Assembly: GCA_964035545.1 (NCBI GenBank)
Contig: OZ037767.1
Span: 20,686,628-20,750,627, forward strand
Length of the DNA: 64,000 nucleotides
Reading direction: 5' to 3'
From: Bugula neritina
Lineage: Eukaryota > Bryozoa > Gymnolaemata > Cheilostomatida > Bugulidae
Shown: positions 37,201 to 42,100 of the stretch, in pieces
Position numbering within the stretch: position 1 is the stretch's first letter
How the letters are laid out: the number at the start of each line of letters is the position of its first letter
Program-made: the position numbers and the translations under genes
Notes under the pieces: model-generated
Database searches by the model: none
Seen by the model: the letters and a program-made list of their open reading frames with translations, nothing else
Told to the model about the DNA's origin: nothing

Positions 37201-38876
37201 TATGCCTTTAGGGTAGACAGCCACAGAAAATGAAAGTGAGATAAAGTTTGATTTTGTAAGCAAATGGTATAACTAAATACAAGTAGACAAGCAGACATAC
37301 TAAATCAAATAAATGGCTAAAGCTAAGCAAATGAAAGCACAACTTTGATTACTAGGACATGGAGAGAAAAGAAAAACCTTATTACCTTCAAAAATTGTAT
37401 ATCAGCATAAATATGAATGCCATGATCATGATTATAAAATATATATATTAGAAATACAATATTGCTAATCAATATCAATACTTAAAAAACTAACTTACTT
37501 GCTAAATGGAACTAGAGAATATAATAATTTAAAACTAAACTAATCTAAAAGATATAAATAGCAAATTAGGTAACCGTAATTATAATATCACAATTATGAA
37601 AAAATGTCACTGGAACTAAAAATGAATGTTTTAGGTTAACTTAATATCAATATTAGTGTAATTATTATTAATATACTAAGTTTCTCTTTTGCAGTTTGGT
37701 GATTATTACACAAAGGTCAAGGGTTATCCTATATCATGAATGAGTGAAGCTAAATGATTACTATGATGCTAGTACTAAACAGTGAATTAGCAGCTTCAGT
37801 TAAAACATTGAGAACCAGCTTACGATTACATTTATAACTTATAAATATAAGAGTCAGAGCAAGATTAACTCTGTCTCTAAGACTAAGGGCGACACTAACA
37901 GTGTGAGTGTCATTTAGGCTCAGGAATGTAAAATGAGAAATTAAAATGCAATCATTATAACTATTTATAATCATATTGCATTTAATAATTACAATTACCA
38001 GTATCATTATGATTATTACAATGAATAAATTATAATTATTATAAGAATATCATTTTAATTTTTAAATTTATTAGCATAAATATATTTAATATATAATAAT
38101 ATTATAATTATGATATCGTAATCATCATTATCAATTAATCATTATGATTATCAGTAACTATAAGTAACTACTGATAGTGATTATAATTAACTCATTATCA
38201 TAATGAGTATGACTTAATCATTATGATAATGATTATATAAATTGATGATATGATATAATAATATATATAAATACATTTATGATCCTAATAGTAATAATTA
38301 TGATAATAAATATAAATTTAATAACAATATTATAATATCATCATCATTATTATAATCATGATAATAAAATTAAATATAAGTAAAACAATTTGAATTTAAA
38401 TTATTAATTATTATAATAATTATTTAAATTATTATTAATAATAATTATATTTATTTTAAATTATAATAATGATAAATTATAATAATAATGCTCATGCTTA
38501 TCTTTAGAATTAGAATTAGTATTCCTATTACTATTAGCCTTTATACTTTAACTTCAAGTTTAACTTTATCGAGTAAGTAAGTTCGAGTAAGTTCAACTGA
38601 AAAGACTGAAGTTCAAGTTGAACTTGATCTTCAATAGGCCTATGAGTATCAGTATGAGTATGATTTATGAATAAATATAATAATAATTAATGAATAACCA
38701 ATATCAATATGAATGCTACTACAATCAACGTAACAAAAATTAGTGGCATATTAATTATCAAACTTAAAAATAGAAAACCATCCCTGTCTACGTTTCTATT
38801 ATACAAACGCTCTTCATTTACCTGAATTTACAGTCACCTGACTCTGATCAGTACATTTTTCTTCCAAATCAGCCAT
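4025..38876 (-). CDS. MAP7-like: MAP7/ensconsin-like microtubule-associated protein (whole gene)
   Basis: MAP7 family proteins bind along microtubules through an N-terminal coiled coil and recruit and activate kinesin-1 through the C-terminal MAP7 coiled-coil domain. Here the coding exons, 5' to 3' on the - strand, are 38876-38822, 33101-32904, 31819-31688, 30053-29946, (27024-26980 tentative), 24525-24401, 19165-18937, 17393-17322, 16791-16585, 15645-15406, 14689-14561, (14429-14403 tentative), 12947-12823, 12569-12432, 12182-12123, 11745-11466, 11092-10800, 10577-10368, 10237-10052, 9715-9445, 8995-8575, 7600-7411 and 4243-4025. Every junction keeps phase, and the sum is a multiple of three. 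The product is 1,295 residues without the tentative exons and 1,319 with them. Diagnostic blocks are the charged helix in the 5' exons, FGFGSS and RSMSQLNLS, the KLAEKRREAREKAEREAEEE helix, EEQEKLERKKKLEMIMKRVK, and FEEV...AFDE near the end. The protein is longer than vertebrate MAP7 (roughly 750 residues) because of an expanded Ser/Pro/Lys-rich middle. Confidence 0.9.
4244..7410 (-). other. Last intron of the MAP7-like gene
   Basis: A 3.2-kb AT-rich intron. It contains the 17-bp minisatellite at 4693-4914 and no other structure I can name. Open frames at 5907-6095, 6436-6672 and 6910-7143 (-) lack acceptors and donors that fit and have no coding composition. Confidence 0.55.
4693..4914 (-). 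repeat. 17-bp minisatellite, about 13 copies
   Basis: Unit GTGTAGATTTAGAAAGA with variants GTGTAGATGTAGAAAGA and GTGTAGATGTATAAAGA. It lies in the last intron of the MAP7-like gene. On the - strand the unit gives a pyrimidine-rich CACTCTTTCT. Confidence 0.88.
7411..7600 (-). CDS. MAP7-like: MAP7-like exon 20, conserved C-terminal segment
   Basis: Acceptor CTATGTAG, phase 2; encodes AGISEEKQGTFEEVLSLQ and, further on, PIKAFDETTAAQTEG to TAHDQ. The TFEEVLSL and KAFDE blocks match the NFEEIINLP and LAFDDE blocks near the C-terminus of vertebrate MAP7, as I recall them. The donor is ATCAG|GTAGCT, phase 0. Confidence 0.87.
7951..8420 (-). repeat. 20-bp minisatellite, about 23 copies, with TACTAAC...TGTAG units
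   Basis: Period of exactly 20 bp; the unit on the + strand is TATCTACAGTTAGTATAGAG with rare T/C changes. Read on the strand of the host gene each unit contains TACTAAC followed at once by TGTAG. It lies in the intron after exon 19, about 155 bp from its donor. Confidence 0.93.
8575..8995 (-). CDS. MAP7-like: MAP7-like exon 19
   Basis: Acceptor ATACTGTAG; encodes KVSADRSEDNSNTSSSSNSL through VNGSQPHLGEGDWKFNS to HQNGEK. Ser/Asn/Asp-rich, predicted disordered. It links the MAP7 domain to the conserved C-terminal segment. The donor is AAAAAAG|GTGAGT, phase 2. Confidence 0.84.
8996..9160 (-). repeat. 28-bp minisatellite spanning the exon 19 acceptor
   Basis: About six copies start 28 bp apart at 8996, 9024, 9052, 9080, 9108 and 9136. 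Each reads on the - strand TTCTCATTATACTGTAG (one copy altered to TTTTTACTGTAG), and the copy next to exon 19 is the real acceptor. The array therefore presents up to six near-identical 3' splice sites in a row. Confidence 0.9.
9161..9444 (-). other. Intron between exons 18 and 19 (upstream part)
   Basis: Unique AT-rich sequence between the exon 18 donor and the 28-bp array. Nothing else seen. Confidence 0.5.
9445..9715 (-). CDS. MAP7-like: MAP7-like exon 18
   Basis: Acceptor ATTCTAG; begins KLEMIMKRVKTSSPTPD, which completes the family ERKKRLEEIMKRTR-type block, then a run of MTGSMTGSMSGSLS repeats encoded by a short DNA repeat, then SPLLQGLIG and SPLLNNLMG, two copies of a short hydrophobic motif. 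The donor that keeps phase is ATGG|GTTGGT, a weak site; GTATCG 5 bases on would break frame with exon 19. Confidence 0.85.
10052..10237 (-). CDS. MAP7-like: MAP7-like exon 17, second half of the MAP7 domain
   Basis: Acceptor ATTTACAG; encodes ERLQKAIEEEEKRRKEENER and on to EEQEKLERKK, the end of the MAP7 coiled coil. The EEQE(R/K)LERKK motif is the most conserved block of the family. The donor is AAAAAG|GTGAAG, phase 0 at both ends. Confidence 0.92.
10368..10577 (-). CDS. MAP7-like: MAP7-like exon 16, first half of the MAP7 domain
   Basis: Acceptor TATTACAG; encodes EEYKAKLAEKRREAREKAER and on to EARELEQ, 70 residues of nearly unbroken Glu/Arg/Lys helix. This is the hallmark LAEKRR(L/E)AREQ-type start of the MAP7 domain, which binds kinesin-1 heavy chain in characterised members. 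The donor is GAGCAG|GTACGT, phase 0 at both ends. Confidence 0.92.
10800..11092 (-). CDS. MAP7-like: MAP7-like exon 15, Ala/Pro repeats
   Basis: Acceptor TTACCAG; encodes a Pro/Ala/Ser-rich segment that holds short internal repeats (APPAKEAAAPPAKEAPA), then TSTKDESKKSAK. The donor is CCAAG|GTGAGA, phase 0. The DNA behind the Ala/Pro repeats is itself tandemly repeated, so length differences between individuals are likely. Confidence 0.84.
11466..11745 (-). CDS. MAP7-like: MAP7-like exon 14
   Basis: Acceptor GTTGCAG; encodes AQSVGNISKAHLPTKKAADN through PRLSLAKSKSTDP to PKTTRTA. Lys/Ser/Pro-rich, like the central proline-rich basic region of MAP7 family proteins. The donor is GCTA|GTATGT, phase 1. 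Confidence 0.84.
12123..12182 (-). CDS. MAP7-like: MAP7-like exon 13
   Basis: A 60-nt exon (acceptor CTTGCAG, donor GAAAG|GTCTGT), phase 0 at both ends, encoding 20 residues (SLYTPSSVSTSSAGTSSMRK). Confidence 0.72.
12432..12569 (-). CDS. MAP7-like: MAP7-like exon 12
   Basis: Acceptor CTGTAG; encodes SSLKTRSSSATRSSKQQTES to KAAKAEAMSK, strongly basic and Ser-rich, plausible for weak microtubule contact. The donor is CGAAG|GTAGGA, phase 0 at both ends. Confidence 0.8.
12575..12785. repeat. Degenerate ACAGACAGA/GTGAGA simple repeat
   Basis: Purine-rich CACACAGACAGA and GTGAGA mixtures fill the intron between exons 11 and 12. They make several overlapping spurious open frames on the - strand (Cys/Val/Ser-rich). 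Confidence 0.75.
12823..12947 (-). CDS. MAP7-like: MAP7-like exon 11
   Basis: Acceptor CAAACAG; encodes DSTANGARKPLTSNTADRKS to SSESTTSK. Ser/Thr/Lys-rich. The donor is CAAAG|GTGAGT, phase 0. Confidence 0.8.
12948..14402 (-). other. Intron before exon 11
   Basis: About 1.45 kb of AT-rich sequence. Open frames at 14052-14288 (-) and 14185-14388 (+) overlap each other and have no usable splice context. Nothing recognised. Confidence 0.45.
14403..14429 (-). CDS. MAP7-like: Tentative 27-nt microexon of the MAP7-like gene
   Basis: Acceptor ATTTGCAG and donor ATAA|GTAAGT enclose 27 nt in phase 1-1, encoding about nine residues (VSQANLSTI). Including it keeps frame. The evidence is splice-site fit only. 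Confidence 0.35.
   Translation of the reverse strand, partial: FLRLICLQ
14561..14689 (-). CDS. MAP7-like: MAP7-like exon 10
   Basis: Acceptor GTTGTAG; encodes PAAKPKPTTELPDNLKKSVA to SKKSDLS, with two similar RLS(V)AR motifs. The donor is TATCAG|GTATTT, phase 1 at both ends. Confidence 0.78.
14950..15092. repeat. 40-bp tandem repeat, about 3 copies
   Basis: Period about 40 bp; each unit contains TGTAGCCTACACTGTATAAT followed by ACTACACTGTAATATATGCA. It lies in the intron between exons 9 and 10. Confidence 0.8.
15406..15645 (-). CDS. MAP7-like: MAP7-like exon 9
   Basis: Acceptor CCAACAG; encodes LQQGQRGKARISFSPVSLIT to KANSSGDIGG. Basic, Ser-rich linker with SDRLSRSVNRLS. The donor is GGAG|GTAACT, phase 1 at both ends. 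It lies 95 bp downstream (on the - strand) of the 27-copy 20-bp array. Confidence 0.82.
15741..16287 (+). repeat. Nearly perfect 20-bp minisatellite, 27 copies
   Basis: Unit GGTAAGCGTACCACAACAGT repeats from 15741 to 16280 in exact 20-bp register, with a single change visible (GGCAAG in the first unit), then a partial unit. The unit lacks stops in all frames on the - strand, which creates three long artificial open frames. It lies in the intron between MAP7-like exons 8 and 9, 95 bp before the exon 9 acceptor. Confidence 0.97.
16585..16791 (-). CDS. MAP7-like: MAP7-like exon 8
   Basis: Acceptor TGTTTAG; encodes SPRPGSATPGEVSSPRSTS to TVSSNQTDH, a Ser/Pro/Arg-rich linker with many SP/TP sites. 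The donor is CATT|GTAAGT, phase 1 at both ends. Confidence 0.82.
17322..17393 (-). CDS. MAP7-like: MAP7-like exon 7
   Basis: A 72-nt exon (acceptor ATTATAG, donor GGAGAG|GTAAGA), phase 1 at both ends. Encodes SVFSSDVLLGDRTPSPVYFV, ending YRR. It is too short to appear as a long frame, but its splice sites, phase and G+C content fit. Confidence 0.7.
17943..18284. repeat. 19-20-bp minisatellite, about 17 copies
   Basis: Units of ACAGAGTAGAAGTACTAAT or TACTCAGT type with length changes of one base. Intron between exons 6 and 7. Confidence 0.9.
18937..19165 (-). CDS. MAP7-like: MAP7-like exon 6, end of the N-terminal coiled coil and FGFGSS motif
   Basis: Acceptor TTTCTAG; phase 0 start, encodes ERKRNFLKRRIERANRAEM, then KHESFGFGSSAPRFEDI and RSMSQLNLSAMRKS. 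The first part finishes the helix. The SMSxxNLS block resembles the RRSxSxMNLS segment of MAP7 family proteins. The donor is CCACG|GTAATG, phase 1. Confidence 0.88.
19166..21195 (-). other. Intron between the large alternative exon and exon 6
   Basis: Two kilobases of AT-rich sequence with no array, no repeat family I recognise and no plausible exon. The frame at 20782-21087 (-) has no splice context. Confidence 0.5.
21196..22458 (-). CDS. Large alternative first exon (421 codons) joining MAP7-like exon 6
   Basis: ATG at 22458 opens a frame that runs to 21118; an in-frame TGA lies 15 nt upstream, so it cannot be an internal exon. A donor CTG|GTAAAG at 21195 ends it in phase 0, and the next exon downstream (acceptor at 19165) also begins in phase 0. 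The joined protein would read DRIQRALL then ERKRNFLKRRIERA, a continuous helix. The exon encodes a Ser/Thr/Pro-rich region with a histidine cluster (CHHSHSHHD) and an RRRRSS motif. The resulting isoform, about 1,510-1,520 residues, would lose exons 1-5. An intronless nested gene ending at 21118 is the alternative, but its last 25 residues look like read-through intron. Confidence 0.68.
22459..24400 (-). other. Region upstream of the large alternative exon; probable alternative promoter region
   Basis: The 5' UTR and promoter of the 421-codon exon would lie directly upstream of 22458. I see no TATA box or CpG-rich island, only AT-rich DNA with in-frame stops. A short ATG frame near 23353 (-) was considered and rejected. 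Confidence 0.35.
24401..24525 (-). CDS. MAP7-like: MAP7-like exon 5, N-terminal coiled coil
   Basis: Acceptor TTACAG; encodes EELRLKQQEIRKKRLEDLK and on to RRKRQEQEEE, an uninterrupted charged helix matching the central part of the MAP7 microtubule-binding coiled coil. The donor is GAA|GTGAGT, phase 0. A 16-bp minisatellite starts about 230 bp upstream of its acceptor. Confidence 0.88.
24757..25475. repeat. 16-bp minisatellite, about 45 copies
   Basis: Unit CACTACCTACACAGTG or CACTACCTACACAGTA, in strict 16-bp register. Early copies and the last two carry AGTA; the large central block carries AGTG; two copies carry CGGTA. Read on the MAP7-like strand each unit contains GTGTAG|GTAGTG. It creates artificial + strand frames. 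Confidence 0.95.
25476..26979 (-). other. Intron sequence between tentative microexon and exon 5
   Basis: AT-rich, with a short GGTAAAGAGTGGATGGGG duplication near 26470-26520. No gene seen. Confidence 0.45.
26980..27024 (-). CDS. MAP7-like: Tentative 45-nt microexon of the MAP7-like gene
   Basis: Bounded by CTATAG and a strong donor GTCT|GTAAGT; phase 1 at both ends, so it can be included or skipped without changing frame. It encodes about 15 residues (EYKSSQCYTVEEEV). It would sit in the hinge between the two helical exons of the N-terminal coiled coil. The acceptor has a weak pyrimidine tract, hence the low score. Confidence 0.45.
27586..27969. repeat. 21-bp minisatellite, about 18 copies, open on both strands
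   Basis: Unit CATATTACCTACTGTATATT plus one T, with T/C changes. Because 21 is a multiple of three the array reads as seven-residue repeats on both strands (ILPTVYF on +, KYTVGNM on -), giving frames of 134 and 216 residues. On the MAP7-like strand many units contain ACAGTAG|GTAATA; others have ACAGTAGATAATA. Confidence 0.93.
28497..28580 (-). repeat. Possible tRNA-derived SINE fragment
   Basis: The - strand contains GAGAGCAGGTTACCTCC followed about 35 bases on by ATAGGTTCAACCC, resembling a tRNA D-arm and a T-arm/B-box. No second copy or poly(A)/tail repeat was found in the window. Confidence 0.25.
28785..28975 (-). repeat. 11-bp minisatellite with AG|GTRAG units, about 17 copies
   Basis: On the MAP7-like strand units read CTGTAGGTAAG, CTGTAGGTGAG or CTGTAGGTAGG, and some CTGTAGCTAGG. 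Most therefore fuse a 3' splice site (CTGTAG) directly to a 5' splice site (GTAAG/GTGAG). It lies in the intron between exons 4 and 5. Confidence 0.92.
29638..29656. repeat. C10T9 homopolymer junction
   Basis: Ten C followed by nine T, a pure pyrimidine/purine run, about 290 bp downstream of the exon 4 donor on the - strand. It may adopt triplex DNA or simply be slippage-prone. Confidence 0.8.
29946..30053 (-). CDS. MAP7-like: MAP7-like exon 4, start of the N-terminal coiled coil
   Basis: Acceptor CTGTAG; encodes SLSRKEREEKVRETREKLEK and on to ELLGVQKT, a highly charged helix. It corresponds in position to the REEREKQLAAREI-type helix that opens the microtubule-binding region of MAP7 proteins. 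The donor is AACTG|GTAGGT, phase 1. Confidence 0.85.
30931..31440. repeat. 20-bp minisatellite, about 25 copies
   Basis: Unit ACACTGTATACACTACACCA with C/T variants, in exact 20-bp register. It makes artificial + strand frames of Thr/Leu/Tyr/His type. Intron between exons 3 and 4. Confidence 0.94.
31588..31686. repeat. Degenerate CTCTACTATACT repeat abutting the exon 3 donor
   Basis: Short units of ACTCTACTATA and ACTCCACTATA type begin within a few bases of the exon 3 donor at 31687 and run into the intron. Read on the - strand they give GAGTATAGTAGAG. Confidence 0.75.
31688..31819 (-). CDS. MAP7-like: MAP7-like exon 3
   Basis: Acceptor TTTCTGTAG; encodes SPAITEDRGDNSRPTSRSAS and on to GGKAAARS, a Ser/Arg/Lys-rich basic stretch. 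The donor TTCAG|GTGAGA is in phase 1. A degenerate minisatellite starts directly after the donor and another directly before the acceptor. Confidence 0.8.
31824..31965. repeat. Imperfect 35-48-bp repeat abutting the exon 3 acceptor
   Basis: Three to four copies of GACAGTATACTTGTACATGA plus a GATGTATATGAA part lie immediately upstream (on the - strand) of the exon 3 acceptor at 31820. Confidence 0.7.
32232..32430. repeat. About 38-bp minisatellite, 5 copies
   Basis: Units contain GAGTGATGACTGAGTTAATA then GTTACTACTGTAATAGTA. Intron between exons 2 and 3. Confidence 0.85.
32477..32566 (-). CDS. Candidate alternative first exon, 30 codons
   Basis: ATG at 32566-32564 opens 30 codons (MDAAKSSTELEVTAAS...PTGALL) and ends in a strong donor CTG|GTAAGA, phase 0. 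An in-frame TAA lies upstream, so it would be a first exon. It cannot join exons 3 or 4 (phase 1) but can join the phase-0 acceptor at 19165, like the large exon at 22458. It is supported by composition and splice fit only. Confidence 0.38.
32732..32946 (-). repeat. 43-bp minisatellite spanning the exon 2 donor
   Basis: Five head-to-tail copies start exactly 43 bp apart at 32732, 32775, 32818, 32861 and 32904. Read on the - strand each carries the last exon bases and the donor region. The copies at 32904, 32818 and 32775 have CAG|GTAAGT or CAG|GTGAGT; the copies at 32861 (CAG|CT) and 32732 (CAG|CG) have lost the GT. Confidence 0.9.
32904..33101 (-). CDS. MAP7-like: MAP7-like exon 2
   Basis: Acceptor CTGTAG, then GT ATG AGT, completing a Gly codon with exon 1. 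It encodes a Ser/Thr/Glu-rich disordered segment (MSEGETELPGSNAP to STESDTIPP). The donor CCCCAG|GTAAGT sits in the last copy of a 43-bp tandem repeat that continues into the intron. Phase 1 at both ends. Confidence 0.8.
33102..38821 (-). other. First intron of the MAP7-like gene
   Basis: A 5.7-kb AT-rich intron. Most of it is unremarkable. The last kilobase before exon 1 (about 37750-38700) is extremely AT-rich, low-complexity sequence. No repeat family or exon recognised. Confidence 0.5.
37750..38720. repeat. AT-rich low-complexity tract left of the bidirectional promoter
   Basis: Long degenerate runs of ATTATGATTATC, AATAATTATAAT and GAGTATCAGTATGAGTATG. No strict period. It ends about 100 bp from the first MAP7-like exon. 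Confidence 0.75.
38822..38876 (-). CDS. MAP7-like: MAP7-like exon 1 (start codon)
   Basis: Begins with the ATG at 38876-38874 and encodes 18 residues (MADLEEKCTDQSQVTVNS) plus the first base of a Gly codon. The donor TTCAG|GTAAAT at 38821 gives phase 1, which matches the next exon. The start codon faces the WDCP start codon 176 bp away. Confidence 0.75.
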
Positions 38877-39052
38877 CGTATGAAAACAATCTGACGTCAC
38901 AGCTCTTATTAACTGGAGGTAGTTTAACGAGTTCAATAGTCATTTTCGCTTTAGTACAGCATATAATATTTATTAGCATGATTATTCATAACCATTGTGA
39001 TAGTCATAGTGTTAGTCGGTTACTTCATACATACCAAACCCAATAAACAGAG
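38877..39052. promoter_or_regulatory. Bidirectional promoter between MAP7-like and WDCP
   Basis: The two start codons face away from each other and are separated by 176 bp, so both promoters and 5' UTRs must share this interval. It contains a perfect CRE palindrome TGACGTCA at 38892-38899, the class of site bound by CREB/ATF factors, and a CCAAT at 39040-39044. No classical TATA box is evident, although ATATAATATTTATTAG lies in the middle. Confidence 0.75.
38892..38899. promoter_or_regulatory. CRE palindrome TGACGTCA
   Basis: Exact eight-base CRE, 16 bp from the MAP7-like ATG and 153 bp from the WDCP ATG. CpG-containing palindromes of this kind are typical of divergent promoters; binding here is inferred. 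Confidence 0.6.
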
Positions 39053-39107
39053 ATGGAGCTGGGAAATGTTGTGTTGCGAAGAAGCTCAATAAATTCGCTT
39101 TTTAAAG
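39053..39107 (+). CDS. WDCP: WDCP exon 1 (start codon)
   Basis: ATG at 39053 encodes MELGNVVLRRSSINSLFK plus one base; the human protein also begins MELG. The donor is AAAG|GTTTGT, phase 1. Like MAP7-like exon 1 it is exactly 55 nt long from the ATG. Confidence 0.88.
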
Positions 39108-42100
39108 GTTTGTTCTTCACTTATTTAACTAAATGCAACTACATTAACTTCAAGTTTAAGAGTATCATACTGATACTGATACTCACAGTCACTTACACTT
39201 AGCTTACAGTTACTGTTAGTGTTACACTTGCCCTTGGTCTTACAGTTTGAGTTACCCTTACAGTTTGAGTTACTGTTAGAGTTAGTGTCAGTGTTAATGT
39301 TACTGATACTGATAGTAATACTCATACTGATTGTGATACTCATGCTCATAATCATGGTGATGCTCATACTGATAGAGTGATACTCATACTGATAGTCTAA
39401 GCCATACTGATACTCAATAATTTTAAAACTATTACTGTTAGTGTTAGTGATACTGATACTGATAGTGATACACCGATAGTGATAATCATAATGATACTGA
39501 TAGTGATACCGATACTGAGTATCAGTATGATATTGATTATGATATTCATAATCATAATGATTGTGATAATATTTTGATGATCATTATGATTATCATAAAG
39601 TGATTGTCATTATGATTATGATTATCATAACCCTGGACCATAGTCATAGTCATAGTGATACTCATACTGGTACTTTAACTTACAGTTAGTGTTACATTTT
39701 TTATTTATTTTCATGATGATGATCATGATGGTTGCTCTAAGACTTACAGTTACTAAGAGTCTATCACTATCAGAGTATCATAATTAGCCTACTATTACTA
39801 TTACTATTAGTACTACAATTATAATTATGATATAAATATTTTATAGAAAATTGAATATTATTAATCGTTATACTTAGAAGCTATAACTATACCATTACTA
39901 TTAGTATTAGTATTACTAGTACTTATACTAATACTAATAGTAATAGTTATAGTTAATGTTATACTTATACTAATATTAATATTATTAGCAACACTAACTG
40001 TTATCGCTTTGACTTTCAATTTCACTTTGCTTTACTTGCTTCTGTTTTCTGTCTAGTGCTGATGATAGTTATAGTAATACTAATACTTCTAATAATAAAT
40101 ATAGTTATAACATCAAAATATATTTGTAGTCACTGGTAATGTTAATAAAAAATAAACATTAACTAGTTACTAGAAGTATAACATCAATATGAAAATGAAT
40201 GTTTTTATTGGCAAAGTAACAACTGTTGAACTAGCAAATCATAGTCTAATGATAAGTTTAACTCTTGTACATTAAGCTGCAAAACAAGAGTAGGTTATTG
40301 TACTCGTAGCTGTGCTGAGCTTTTCCATGTCAACAAGTGTGCTTCAAAAATTTAGCCAGAAACATAAAGTTATCAAAAAATGGATTTTATCTCATCATAA
40401 AACATTTATCACAAAACAATACTGTTTGTCAGTTTTAGCAACAGATTTATCAATATTCTGTCTTACAACATTTCTTGTCCAAAATGGAAGTAAAATGTTG
40501 CAGATCTATTTTATTTTACACTTCTATCTTTTACTGTATATTTTTATAATTTTCACATAAACGTGATTTTTTTGCTTCACTGCAAATTACAGTTTAGTTA
40601 GGCAATAAGATACTAACTATTATTTTTATGATTACTTGAGTTAGTGACTTACTGCAACCTTTAACCTCATTAAACTTATCAACATTTCTATAGTTCTATC
40701 CTACTCAATGCGATATAACAATAGCAATTTGACCTATGATCACGTTTAATGAGTTGATTAACTGTTAACTATTACGAAGTATCAGCTATAAGAGTAATAA
40801 CTTGTCTCCACTTTTTCAATTGACTGTATGTCTATAGCAAACCAATCAATGCTGGGTTTCATCAACACATTAAACTCCTTTTTAAAATTGTAATTATTTG
40901 CAAATATTGTGCTTCAGAAACTCATGTTGTTTTGTTTTTTTCGTCACAATGCCTTTCTTGTTTTAAATGAGCAAACCAGATTGTACAAGAGGTTTTCTAA
41001 ACTTATACAGTATTGTCTCTCTGTTTTGTAACAAATTATGCCATGTGAATTCACCTACATCAGGAGATTTAGTGAGTCATTCAGGTGGTGAAACGTGTGA
41101 CTTGGAAAAGTCATTCCATACCTTTAGAAAGTTTAGATATTTTTCAGTTTCACAAACACTTCAGTTATTTTTAGCTGTTCATTCGAGACACGGCTTGGCC
41201 TGGACAGATGGACAGAATGTGTTCCTCTCACCCGTTACTGTGCAAGATGAGAATCTAATACCATCAGAGCCTATCAAACTGGGCGAATTTGAGTGAGTAA
41301 CATAGATTCAGCTCCAGTAGTTTTCATACCCTGTGTAATGCAATCCAGTGAAAATGGTTGCACAGTGTATTTGATTATTTTGATGTAGTTATGTAGTGTT
41401 AAGGCTACTGTTTGCTATGTGACAGACCATCCTTAGCTGAATATTACATAAACGTGTAGATTAGTGTCATATTATGGAAGCTTGGGTCATACTGATTTTA
41501 TGATATAGCAGATACCACCCTACCTCAAGTGGATGAGATATGAATACCATGGTAATGGTATGGCAAGTAGAACTTGTGCAAATAGAATTGCATGCCTGCT
41601 GCATTTATGATTAGAATAAGTGTTGTACTCCACTAGTAGATTTCTTTGAACTATTATCTCTCTAAATGAATTCAATGTTCCTTATAACAGCTGCCTGCCT
41701 TAACTGCCAAACAGTGAAATTTAAGTTGAAAACTGTAAACCTTTGAAGAATAATCATTCAACCATCCTGGGAAAAGTGGAAAGAACCCCTGACAATATCC
41801 TCAAGGACATTTCTACACACTGGCATTTATCGTCCTGGTCTTCCAAGTTATCACATTGGTTGATGGGTTCTATTTAAACTAATGTTGTTGGACTGCAAGC
41901 TATTATCACAGACATGCAGACTATGCTATTATGTTATGTGATTTTAGTGGTTATTGAGGACATTTATATTGATCTATTTGTCTGAGTGCAGCTCTAGCCA
42001 TTGCCTCCCTTTCAGAGGTGCTGCAGGTTTAATCAAATACTATAAAGAATATAATTGGTTGATAGTCAGTTCCTCGCTGTGTGATGTATGACTCTTTTCC

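Noticed and set aside
39125-39367. 80-residue - strand frame rich in Ser, Ile, Asn
   Set aside because: Translation of the low-complexity tract beside the promoter.
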